A stretch of DNA of 19,343 nucleotides. Source: Candidatus Methylomirabilota bacterium. Its GTDB lineage: Bacteria; Methylomirabilota; Methylomirabilia; Methylomirabilales; CSP1-5. The translations under genes and the position numbers were made by a program. Every line of letters starts with the position of its first letter. The first letter of the stretch is position 1. The stretch spans positions 1-19,343 of the forward strand of contig JAHFDE010000021.1 in the NCBI GenBank assembly GCA_023249165.1, given 5' to 3'. Under the pieces are notes generated by a model. The model made no database searches and was not told the DNA's origin. It worked only from the letters and a program-made list of their open reading frames with translations. Shown here one piece after another: positions 12,729-19,343 of this stretch.

Positions 12729-13834
12729 AGGTTGAGGGGAAGCCCTCCCTCATCGAGAAAGGTAGAGTTCAAGGCCTCGTATCGGCGCCTCAGGGAGGCA
12801 ATCGACACGCGTTTTCCTTCGCGGCGGTCAAGGAGGGCGAGGAGGAGCTGACTGTGGAGGGCCTCGAAACGGAAGCCGTGCCGGCGCGCCTCGGCCCGGG
12901 CCTTTTCGAGGAGGGGCCGGGCCTGGCGGTGCTTTCCCTGGAGGATCAGGATCTCCCCGATGCCCAGTCGAGTGTAGATCCGTCCCCGTTCATCTCGGGT
13001 CGCGAGAAAGATCGCCTCCGCCTCGGCAAACGCCTTCTCGGCCCGCCGGAGTTGTCCCAGGACCTTGTGCAGGGTTCCCTCTCCCCAGAGGGTATAGGCG
13101 TAGCTCACCCGATCTCGGAGATCCCCGTAAAGACGCCGAGCCTTGGCGAAGTGGGCGAAGGCAATGTCCGCGCGGCCGAGCATCCGGTTGGCGTTGGCGA
13201 TGCCGCAGGCCGCGTAGGCTCTGCCGAAGGTGTCGCGGAGGCGCCTGAGCTCACGGTGCGCCTCAGAGTAGTAGGTAAGCGAGTCGCGGTATTTCCCCAT
13301 CAGCCGGCTGACACCCCCCATTCCACAGAGGCAGTACCCCGCTCCGGCTCGATCATCCTGCTGTTCGAAGAGGGCCTTCGCGCGCCGAAACGTGTCCAGG
13401 GCGTCGTTCAGGCTTCCCCGGATCCGGAGCGCGCCAGCCGTGGCCCACAGGACGTACGCCTGACCGGCGAAGTCCCCGGTCTGGCGGTAGGTCCGGCCGG
13501 CGCGACCGAAAAGGTGCAGGGCCCCCTGAGTATCTCCCATGGCCCGGAGAGTCATCCCGAGGCCGGCCTCGGCATCGGCCCGATCGGTTGGGGTCTTGAG
13601 CGTGGCGGCCAGTCCCAGTGCCTTTTGATAGTTGGCCCGCGCCAGACGGAAATGGCCCAGGAGCCTGAGGCAGTGCCCTTGGGCGACCAGGGATTGGAAG
13701 AGCCCCTGCTGGTTTCGGGCCCGCCGGAAGAGCCTCGTGGCGTCGCGATAGGATGCGAGGGCCTGGGCAAACATGCCGCCCGCGCGCTGCTGTTCCGCCC
13801 GGGCGAAGAGGGACCCTGGGTTATCGTTCCGCAT
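12722..13834 (-). CDS. TPR-repeat protein
   Basis: The 370-residue product is nearly all tetratricopeptide repeats with a period near 40 residues. Repeats such as FAQALASYRDATRLFRRA, RLARANYQKALGLAATL, QGALHLFGRAGRTYRQTG, LNDALDTFRRAKALFEQQ, YRDSLTYYSEAHRELRRL and RRAEKAFAEAEAIFLATRD are recognisable, eight or so in all. No enzymatic or DNA-binding domain and no signal peptide are seen, so it is likely a cytoplasmic scaffold. I start at ATG 13834, with GGGGGAG five to seven bases upstream; a longer frame to 13957 runs into the divergent cold-shock promoter. Its stop is inside a palindromic repeat. Its partner cannot be told. Confidence 0.85.
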   Translation of the reverse strand: MRNDNPGSLFARAEQQRAGGMFAQALASYRDATRLFRRARNQQGLFQSLVAQGHCLRLLGHFRLARANYQKALGLAATLKTPTDRADAEAGLGMTLRAMGDTQGALHLFGRAGRTYRQTGDFAGQAYVLWATAGALRIRGSLNDALDTFRRAKALFEQQDDRAGAGYCLCGMGGVSRLMGKYRDSLTYYSEAHRELRRLRDTFGRAYAACGIANANRMLGRADIAFAHFAKARRLYGDLRDRVSYAYTLWGEGTLHKVLGQLRRAEKAFAEAEAIFLATRDERGRIYTRLGIGEILILQGKHRQARPLLEKARAEARRHGFRFEALHSQLLLALLDRREGKRVSIASLRRRYEALNSTFLDEGGLPLNLP

Positions 13835-13873
13835 GATCGCTCCCCCAGCCACGTCTACCATCAAAAATAACGC

Positions 13874-13906
13874 TTGACAAGGGAGGAGGGGATCGCTAAA
13901 TATAGA
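13874..13906 (+). promoter_or_regulatory. Promoter of the cold-shock transcript
   Basis: TTGACA at 13874-13879, then an AT-rich -10 region TAAATATAGAAT at 13897-13908 (17 bases to TAAATA, 21 to TATAGA). Transcription would start near 13910-13915. The reverse complement of the -35 (TTGTCA) could also serve the divergent TPR gene with TAGACG 17 bases on, so the two may compete. Confidence 0.6.
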
Positions 13907-13941
13907 ATGGATTTCGTGATCGGCTTGTTGTGGAATCAAAG

Positions 13942-13979
13942 ACCGCACGGGCTGCATGAAAGGCCCGGGCGGTTTTTTT
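13942..13979 (+). terminator. Intrinsic terminator inside the cold-shock leader
   Basis: ACCGCACGGGCT at 13942-13953 pairs with 13962-13973 over 11 pairs plus one mismatch and is followed by seven Ts (13973-13979). It lies between the promoter at 13874 and the coding start at 14062, so it must act on the leader. Two more hairpins follow before the gene (7 bp at about 14986-minus-1000, i.e. AGGTCCC/GGGACCT in 13987-14010, and CCCCGG/CCGGGG in 14013-14032). Confidence 0.75.
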
Positions 13980-14061
13980 ATGGGTTGAGGTCCCGTTCCG
14001 AGGGGACCTTACCCCCGGGCAGTCTCCGGGGATCCTGAAACGAAAGGAGGGAGAAAGGAAC

Positions 14062-14265
14062 GTGCGATACAAAGGCACCGTGAAGTGGTTCAACGACGCC
14101 AAGGGCTACGGATTCATCGCGCGACCGGATGGCGACGATGTTTTTGTGCACTACTCGGCGCTCCAGGGAAACGGATTCAAGACCCTGTCCGAAGGGCAGG
14201 AAGTTGAGTTCGATGTCGTGGAAGGGCCGAAGGGCAAGCAGGCGGCCAACGTGACCAAGCTGTAA
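14062..14265 (+). CDS. CspA-family cold-shock protein
   Basis: The 67-residue OB-fold protein binds single-stranded RNA/DNA and melts RNA structure. It starts MRYKGTVKWFNDAKGYGFIA, containing RNP1 (KGYGFI) at 14-19, and DVFVHYSAL at 26-34 is RNP2. The aromatic binding residues Trp9, Phe10, Tyr16, Phe18 and Phe28 are present. The GTG start follows AAAGGAGGGAGAAAGGAAC. The leader of about 150 bases is structured and contains an intrinsic terminator, so expression is likely controlled after transcription starts, as is common for cold-shock genes. Followed by a strong terminator. Confidence 0.97.
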   Translation: MRYKGTVKWFNDAKGYGFIARPDGDDVFVHYSALQGNGFKTLSEGQEVEFDVVEGPKGKQAANVTKL

Positions 14266-14288
14266 TTGGCCGAATCCAGCTCTGGGCG

Positions 14289-14328
14289 GAAAGGGCCCCG
14301 AGATCCTCGGGGCCCTTTCCCTTTTATC
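14289..14328 (+). terminator. Intrinsic terminator of the cold-shock gene
   Basis: GAAAGGGCCCCGAG at 14289-14302 pairs perfectly (14 bp) with 14306-14319 around the loop ATC, followed by CCTTTTATCTT on the plus strand. The minus side has no T-run, so it acts for the cold-shock transcript. Confidence 0.88.
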
Positions 14329-14382
14329 TTGGACGTGCCTAGGCAGGGCCACGGGCTGTGGTCCGTGGCTCGGGTTGCCGCT

Positions 14383-15939
14383 TCAGAGCTGCTCTGTGAA
14401 TTCAGCGATCTCGGTGATCCTGACGCCCTCCACGACGACATCGGGAGCATAGACGACCTCGTCGGCACCCCAGGCAAAGGTGCCCTTTCGCTCCTGCCCC
14501 ACGCCTGCAATGCTCTTGAGGACCCTCTGGATGTTGTCATTGATCCGGACCGTGTTGGGCTTGAGGGGACCGGCGAGCCTTCCGTCCCTGATGAGGAAGG
14601 AATCCCCGATGACGGTACAGGTGAAGTCCCCGGCGGCCAGCCCATTGATCGGGTAGGTGTACCAGGTCCGACCGATGTAGAGGCCGTCTCCCACTAGGCG
14701 GAGAAGTTGCCGCGCACTCAAGGGCCTCTTCCCCTCAAGCACGACATTGGTCCCGGCGATCCTGGGCGGCCGGTCGAAGTGGCGGCCTCCCCCCGTTCCG
14801 CGGCGAAAACCGTTTCGGGGGACGAGCGCCTTTCGGCCTCGACGGGGGTCAGTGCCGAGTTTTTCCTTTCCGCGGGGATCGCGGAGGAGGCGCTCGGTTT
14901 CGTAGGAGTTGCTCAAGAGGCCGACCAGGACCCCCTCGCGGATGAGGTCGGTGCGACCGGTTGGAAGCCCCTCGCAGGTTATGCCTTTACTGGCAACGAG
15001 CCCTCGGGCGGCCCCGTGATCATACAGGCTGACCTCCGGCGATGCGACCCGCTCCCCCAGTCGCCCCTGAAAGGGGGAATTCCCTGCGTAGAAGGTCCTG
15101 GTGGTGAGGCCGGGAATGATCAGGTGGGTCATGAGGTCAGTCACCGCCTGTGGACCGAGGATCACTCGGTAGCTTCCAGACCGGACGCGGATGCCACCGA
15201 CAGCGGCAATCGCGGCCCGGGCCGCCTGGACCCCGGTCTCTTCGGTCAGGTCGCTCAGGCGCCAACCCGTCGCCCACCCACTCCCCTTGGCCTGGAACCG
15301 TTCCACCATGGCGGTGAGAAACGTGAGGCACAGGGCTGATTCGTCCGTCTGAACTCGGGGAAGCCTGGTCGAGCCGATGGCGATGCGCTCCTGAACAATG
15401 GATACGTCCCCGCTCAGAATGAGACCCAGGGACGAGATCTGCCGCCGCCCCCCGGCCACCTCGGCCAGGCGGCGAGAGCTGAGAAAGGTCCGCAGCGCTC
15501 CCCGGAGGGCCTTCCAACCGGCCCTGACGAGATCCGTGTCGCGGAGGTTCATGAGCCGGGCGTCGTGGTGGCGCGTGAGGGTTCGCGCTTCTCCCGTGGG
15601 TTGAGGCAGCGAGACGAATTCGGGGTCCGGGACCGCCGACTGTCGTGCCTTCGCGAGGGCCTGCCGCACCCCCTCAGCCGTGAGATCACTCGGCTCGCTC
15701 CCGAATCCGACGTGGACCCCTGTTGGGGTTCGGAAGACCGCCCGGATGCCGATGCCATAGGCCAGGGTGGATTTGGGTTCTTCGGCACCGTTACAGGGCA
15801 GGTGAGAAGTGTAATGGAGTCGCGTGAGCAGATGTTGGTTGGACGCGGCAAAGACCTCGGCCTCCCGGACATCCTCGACAGACCTGAGCAACGCCAAGGC
15901 CTCGTGGACTGCCCGCTCCAAGCGTTCCCGGGAGATCAT
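14383..15939 (-). CDS. TldE/PmbA-type metalloprotease-like subunit
   Basis: TldD and TldE form a heterodimeric protease that trims unfolded or ribosomally made peptides. This 518-residue partner has the fold but no HExxxH motif, as expected for TldE. Family features include the N-terminal helical domain, the domain-joining RVILGPQAVTDLMTHLI region, GLTTRTFYAGNSPFQGRLGERV, EGLPTGRTDLIREGVLVGLLSNSYETERLL, the GTNVVLEG strand and the C-terminal barrel with GLYIGRTWYTYPINGLAAGDFTCTVIGDSFLIRDGRL. Length is normal (about 450-500). The ATG overlaps the tldD stop by four bases (ATGA) and its ribosome site GGAGGAGG lies inside tldD, so the two are translationally coupled. No precursor peptide gene was seen beside them. 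Confidence 0.92.
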   Translation of the reverse strand: MISRERLERAVHEALALLRSVEDVREAEVFAASNQHLLTRLHYTSHLPCNGAEEPKSTLAYGIGIRAVFRTPTGVHVGFGSEPSDLTAEGVRQALAKARQSAVPDPEFVSLPQPTGEARTLTRHHDARLMNLRDTDLVRAGWKALRGALRTFLSSRRLAEVAGGRRQISSLGLILSGDVSIVQERIAIGSTRLPRVQTDESALCLTFLTAMVERFQAKGSGWATGWRLSDLTEETGVQAARAAIAAVGGIRVRSGSYRVILGPQAVTDLMTHLIIPGLTTRTFYAGNSPFQGRLGERVASPEVSLYDHGAARGLVASKGITCEGLPTGRTDLIREGVLVGLLSNSYETERLLRDPRGKEKLGTDPRRGRKALVPRNGFRRGTGGGRHFDRPPRIAGTNVVLEGKRPLSARQLLRLVGDGLYIGRTWYTYPINGLAAGDFTCTVIGDSFLIRDGRLAGPLKPNTVRINDNIQRVLKSIAGVGQERKGTFAWGADEVVYAPDVVVEGVRITEIAEFTEQL

Positions 15940-17507
15940 CGGCCTCCTCCGGTGAGGCGCGCCAAGGACCGCATGGTGGGGCCGCCATTCCCCACCCGCT
16001 TCGTCTGCATCGGTTGCCCCTTCCCACAGTGCGGGATGGGGAAGAGGCGGAAGTCCTTTCCCGCTGCATCGACCGACATGAGGAAATCCCTCGAATCGGC
16101 CATGATCCCTCCGTCCCGGTAGAGCTGCCCGAGCTCACCCCGGCGCACCGCATAGACCTTTCGGGCGGAGATGCGGAAGTTCTCGCGGGACTCGGCGATC
16201 GAGGGGATCTTGTGGCCGACCACGTAGTATCCCGTCTCGACCTCGCGGAGGATGTCCTCGGGGCGGCGGTCGCCGGGGGCAAAGACCGTGTTGGACATGC
16301 GGATCAGCGGGACGAGGAAGGCCTCGGTCGCCTTCGCGTGGCCGTTCGGAGGTGCGCCGAGGATCGCCGCCGTCTGGCGGCTGTTCATGAATCCCTGGAA
16401 GATGCCCTGATCGATATGGATCACCCGCCTTCCCGGGGTCCCCTCATCGTCATACCGGTAGTGCCCGTATCCTGGCAGCGCGGGGTCGGAGTAGGCCGTG
16501 ACCAGAGGTGAGGCGATCCGGCGGCCGATCTGGTTGGTGGCAAGGTCCTGGAGAAGCCACGAGCGGCCGGCATAGGCGGTTTCCATTTTGAGAGCGCGGT
16601 CCAGCTCTGTCGGGTGGCCCACGATCTCGTGGCAGAGGAGCGCATTGAAGTGGGGGTCGGTTACGACCACGACCGGATCCGGGGTGGTCGGACACGGAGG
16701 GGCCGAGCAGAGGGCGAGCGTCTCCTGGGCCAGTTCACGCGCAAAGGTCGCCAGGTCGGGCGCGTGGACCGGATCTTCCGCCACCCCGTGAAGGAGCACC
16801 TCGAATCCCCGCTGATGGCCGATGGCCTCCCAGTTTTCCTGCACGATCCCGTTCTGTTCCGCCACCACGGCCACGCCCCCCTCGGTCAGCGCCGTGGCCT
16901 GGTCGATGAGGGCCCCCTCGGAGCTCGCAAAGAGCTGCCGGCTGAGCCCGGTGAGACTGGTCACCTGGTTGTACCGGATGGCGCGGTCGAGCCCGGTGAG
17001 CGTCCGGGAGACCTCGGTGGTGTACCGGATGATCTCCGCAAGGGGCACCGACCGCGGATCGATCTCGAACTGGGCGGCGATGATCTCCTGTCGGACATCG
17101 ATGGGGGCGAAGGCAGTATTCGTGAGGCTCTTGCCCAGGCCGGCTATTTGCCGTTTGAGTGCGGTCTTCTGAGACGCGTTCGCACCCGCGCGCGCGGTGG
17201 CATGGCCGAGTCCTTCCCGCACGATCTCCGGAAGCTTCGCCAGCTCCCCCGCCCCCAGCTGACGGCCGTAGTACCCGGCGGCAACGGTCTTGCCGCCGGC
17301 CACGGCCCGGATGCCGAGGCCCATCGTGGCGTCCCGGCCGCCGTGCTTCGGTTGCCCGTTCTCGGCAGTCGCGTGCTGTCCCTCTCTCACGGCGAGACGC
17401 AGGTCGGCATACACGAGGCCCCGGAACGCCTTTCGGGCACGGCGCATGGAGATGGCAATGTCGGCCTTGACATTGTCGAGAATCTCGACCGTAATGGCCG
17501 GGGCCAT
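15936..17507 (-). CDS. TldD-type metalloprotease subunit
   Basis: This is the catalytic subunit of the TldD/TldE protease. The 523-residue product carries the zinc motif HEIVGH at 293-298 in LLCHEIVGHPTELDRAL, and the third ligand Cys494 in IPHCGKGQP at 491-499. Other landmarks are the YYGRQLGAGEL region, the DDEGTPGRRVIHIDQGIFQGFMNSRQTA strand-turn at 353-380 and MSNTVFAPGD at 404-413. All catalytic elements are kept. AGGAGG lies five bases before ATG 17507. It lies 34 bases after the ComEA-like gene stop and overlaps tldE by four bases. The local operon is ComEA-like, TldD, TldE, behind one promoter. Substrate peptide is not identifiable here. Confidence 0.95.
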   Translation of the reverse strand: MAPAITVEILDNVKADIAISMRRARKAFRGLVYADLRLAVREGQHATAENGQPKHGGRDATMGLGIRAVAGGKTVAAGYYGRQLGAGELAKLPEIVREGLGHATARAGANASQKTALKRQIAGLGKSLTNTAFAPIDVRQEIIAAQFEIDPRSVPLAEIIRYTTEVSRTLTGLDRAIRYNQVTSLTGLSRQLFASSEGALIDQATALTEGGVAVVAEQNGIVQENWEAIGHQRGFEVLLHGVAEDPVHAPDLATFARELAQETLALCSAPPCPTTPDPVVVVTDPHFNALLCHEIVGHPTELDRALKMETAYAGRSWLLQDLATNQIGRRIASPLVTAYSDPALPGYGHYRYDDEGTPGRRVIHIDQGIFQGFMNSRQTAAILGAPPNGHAKATEAFLVPLIRMSNTVFAPGDRRPEDILREVETGYYVVGHKIPSIAESRENFRISARKVYAVRRGELGQLYRDGGIMADSRDFLMSVDAAGKDFRLFPIPHCGKGQPMQTKRVGNGGPTMRSLARLTGGGR

Positions 17508-17541
17508 GCGTCCTCCTGTCCCTGTCCCTCCGACCGGCCGC

Positions 17542-18087
17542 TCAGGGTTGCCCGATGGTCACCAGGTCCTTGATGGCGTCAAAGATGATCGGGCCGATCC
17601 CGATCACCTCCTTGAGCTCCTCCACGAACTGGAATCGGCGACGTCGTTCACGTTCCTCAAGGATCGCAAAGGCCCGGGCCGGTCCGATGAAGGGGAGCTC
17701 GGACAGCTCCTCGGCCGTGGCCCGGTTCAGATCCACGGGAAGCCCAATCCGTATGCGGGCGAGGCGCTCCTCGCGGACCGCCTGCATGTGGGCCAGAAGA
17801 TGCTGCCGGGCAGGGGCGGGTGCGCTCAACGGATCGACCCACGTAACCTGCGAGTGGCGGGCGAGGGCGTTCAGGAGGTGGGGCAGATCCAGTGCCCCGG
17901 TGTGATCGTGGTGCGGGAGGTGCCGGATCTTTTTCCCCTCGGGGGTCATCTCGACCGAGGCAAAGGCGGAATCGGGCAGGCTGTTGATGTATTTTTGACT
18001 CCACTCCTCCGCCCCTGCGAGCCCTGGCATCGCCAGCCATACAAGCAGGTAGAGCCAGAGCGCGCCCCTGCTTCCGCGCCGGATCAT
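17542..18087 (-). CDS. Secreted ComEA-like helix-hairpin-helix protein with an extra N-terminal domain
   Basis: The 181-residue product has a signal peptide (1-26, LLVWLAMPGLAGA before the cleavage), a middle domain (28-103) and a ComEA-type pair of helix-hairpin-helix motifs (117-178: PVDLNRATAEELSELPFIGPARA, then ELKEVIGIGPIIFDAI). The latter binds DNA non-specifically in natural transformation. The middle domain YINSLPDSAFASVE and GKKIRHLPHHDHTGALDLPHLLNALAR resembles a small domain usually found in phage-encoded proteins (DUF6582-type, with S/LPDSxFA and KxRHLPxxD). It starts ATG 18087 behind GAGAGGGGG. First gene after the promoter at 18117-18145. The fusion is unusual; DNA binding in the envelope is the likely role. 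Confidence 0.86.
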   Translation of the reverse strand: MIRRGSRGALWLYLLVWLAMPGLAGAEEWSQKYINSLPDSAFASVEMTPEGKKIRHLPHHDHTGALDLPHLLNALARHSQVTWVDPLSAPAPARQHLLAHMQAVREERLARIRIGLPVDLNRATAEELSELPFIGPARAFAILEERERRRRFQFVEELKEVIGIGPIIFDAIKDLVTIGQP

Positions 18088-18116
18088 CTCCCCCTCTCCG
18101 TTCCTGAGGCAGGCCT

Positions 18117-18145
18117 ACGATAGCCCGGCAGAACAATGTTGTCAA
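18117..18145 (-). promoter_or_regulatory. Promoter of the ComEA-like/tldD/tldE operon
   Basis: Minus strand TTGACA at 18145-18140, 17-base spacer, TATCGT at 18122-18117. The leader before ATG 18087 would be about 25 bases. Perfect -35, five of six... the -10 matches four of six. Confidence 0.7.
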
Positions 18146-18205
18146 AGGCCTCGCCCGGCGCTCTCCATCCCGATCCAGGGAGGCGCTTGGGTTACACCGG
18201 TGGAG

Positions 18206-19343
18206 TCATGCGGGCTCTCCGTCGGGTCGGACCGGGACGAGTCCCTCCTGTTCGATGAAGGGCTTGAACTTCTTGTAGAGGTCGAGGAGCTTGGCTTTGT
18301 AGTATTCGATATTCTCATCCGGCCGCTCTGGGTCCCACTGGGAGGCCCGCTTGGCCGCCTCGTGGACTTTGACTTTGACCCCCTGCCCCGCGACGTAGTA
18401 CGAGATCTGATCACCCGGCTGATAGGGCCGCGCCGACTTCAGGGCGAGTTCATAGGGGGCGGCGGGGTTTCGTTGCTTGCGCTTCACCTTCTGCTGGTAG
18501 GTCTCCAGCGAGTCCTGCAAGGTCTCCGTCTTCATGAACATCTGCATGGGAAAGCGGTGGGCCTCGAAGTCCTTGAGGTAGCGGTCGGTCAGCTCCTTCA
18601 CCCTATCCCGCTCTCCCTTCAGGAGCAAAAGCATCATCTCCTCCATCCACTGCCGCTGGAACAGCTCGAGCCCGCGGGATCTGAGCCCCGAGCCCTTGAT
18701 GATGAGCTTTCCCTGCTCGTCCAGCAGGGCGTAGTTTTTCATCTTGTAGCTGAACATGGATCGGTACCGTCCGGCGAGCTCGAGGCGAATCCCTTCCGGC
18801 AGCGTGCCCGCCAGGTCATCGAGGAGTTCGCTCTCCGCGTCCGGTCGCATCCCATCCGGGAGGGTGAAGTAGAGGCCATCGGTGTCCACCTCGATGATCC
18901 GGCACCCGCGACCCTCCAACCAGTCCACGATGCCCCTGATCAGATCCCGGCCGATGCTGGTGACCCGATTCGCCTGCGCGAAATCGTTGAAGTGGCCCAT
19001 GTCAAAGCCCAGGTAGCCGTAGAAGGAGTTGATCAGGATCTTGAAGGTGGACTGCAGGGCGTCGAGATAGACCCGCTCCTCCTCGCGGGCCGCCTGGCGC
19101 GCCCGCCGCTTGGCGTCGACCCGGAAGTCGCGCAGGTCCTGGAGGAGTCTGGGAAAGATTCCCAGGGTGTCCTTGGCTGGGAAACACCGGGAGTGCAGCA
19201 TGATCGAAGGGTACAGCGAGGTGACGTCGCAGTGGAGGATGTGCCGGGCCACCCCCTGGTACCGGATATCGGTGTACCCCCCAACGACCTCGGTCCCGGC
19301 AGAGGGGGCCGGAATCGCATGCCGCTGGCGGAGGTATTCCCGG
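18206..19343 (-). CDS. Family B DNA polymerase, C-terminal part (partial)
   Basis: The 378 residues in the window are the polymerase domain and thumb of a family B DNA polymerase; the exonuclease part lies beyond the right edge. Motif A (DVTSLYPSIML, with the metal Asp), motif B (KILINSFYGYLGF) and motif C (EVDTDGLYF) are complete, so the active site looks functional. The thumb follows with YKMKNYALLDEQGKLIIKG and the long helical region to the stop at 18206. Several residues upstream of the first in-window Met (REYLRQRHAIPAPS) still fit the family, showing that the frame continues out. Bacterial family B enzymes usually act in repair or bypass (Pol II-like). It is not part of the ComEA operon, which has its own promoter. 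Confidence 0.95.
   Translation of the reverse strand, partial: REYLRQRHAIPAPSAGTEVVGGYTDIRYQGVARHILHCDVTSLYPSIMLHSRCFPAKDTLGIFPRLLQDLRDFRVDAKRRARQAAREEERVYLDALQSTFKILINSFYGYLGFDMGHFNDFAQANRVTSIGRDLIRGIVDWLEGRGCRIIEVDTDGLYFTLPDGMRPDAESELLDDLAGTLPEGIRLELAGRYRSMFSYKMKNYALLDEQGKLIIKGSGLRSRGLELFQRQWMEEMMLLLLKGERDRVKELTDRYLKDFEAHRFPMQMFMKTETLQDSLETYQQKVKRKQRNPAAPYELALKSARPYQPGDQISYYVAGQGVKVKVHEAAKRASQWDPERPDENIEYYKAKLLDLYKKFKPFIEQEGLVPVRPDGEPA

Noticed and set aside
12716..13870. Long plus-strand frame across the TPR gene
   Set aside because: The opposite strand encodes clear TPR repeats; this is its shadow.
16614..17573. Plus-strand open frame over tldD
   Set aside because: Antisense to tldD, whose zinc motif and length are firm.

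Overview
This is GC-rich bacterial chromosomal DNA. Support for a bacterium comes from an HU-type nucleoid protein, a CspA-type cold-shock protein, a lipobox lipoprotein, Shine-Dalgarno sites of the AGGAGG class and several TTGACA-N17-TATNNT promoters. I see no plasmid, phage, IS or CRISPR hallmark and no rRNA or tRNA. The gene mix (archease/RtcB, TldD/TldE, BshB-like deacetylase, bacterial family B polymerase, a probable selenoprotein) suggests an uncultivated GC-rich lineage of the Methylomirabilota/Rokubacteria or deltaproteobacterial kind. That placement is a guess from gene content, not a measurement.

Layout: 1-1482 (minus) carries a LOG-family phosphoribohydrolase gene, then a separately promoted archease-rtcB RNA-repair pair. 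1584-3452 (plus) holds an HtrA-like protein that has lost its whole catalytic triad, followed by a PIG-L/BshB-type deacetylase. 3453-3836 has no gene but is full of inverted repeats. 3837-4367 (minus) is a YdjM-type membrane hydrolase. 4452-6126 (plus) runs through a protein with a macro-domain-like tail, a 70-residue protein, a stand-alone PAS protein and HU. A strong hairpin separates HU from a convergent minus-strand pair (TenA/PqqC-fold protein and a two-TM protein). The latter is divergent from a PP2C phosphatase, an internally deleted uracil-DNA glycosylase remnant and a divergent ferredoxin-NADP reductase-like protein. 9754-10267 (minus) is a small coiled-coil lipoprotein unit. 10406-11749 (plus) is a membrane-anchored coiled-coil protein followed by a DsbA-family protein. 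12055-12519 is a DinB/ClbS-type protein, then come a TPR protein (minus), a cold-shock gene (plus) with a structured leader, an operon (minus) of ComEA-like protein, TldD and TldE, and finally the C-terminal half of a family B DNA polymerase.

The most notable item is the DsbA-family gene. Its usual start-to-stop reading frame lacks the thioredoxin CxxC, but the missing N-terminus lies in frame directly upstream across one TGA. That TGA stands exactly where the first cysteine should be (DYL-TGA-PWC), and a hairpin with a GGU apical loop and a bulged U follows at the spacing of bacterial SECIS elements. I read it as a UxxC selenoprotein. Other leads are the HtrA pseudoprotease, a cold-shock leader with an intrinsic terminator between promoter and gene, a fusion of a phage-type domain to ComEA helix-hairpin-helix repeats, the cleanly deleted glycosylase, and a structured gene-free region at 3487-3791.
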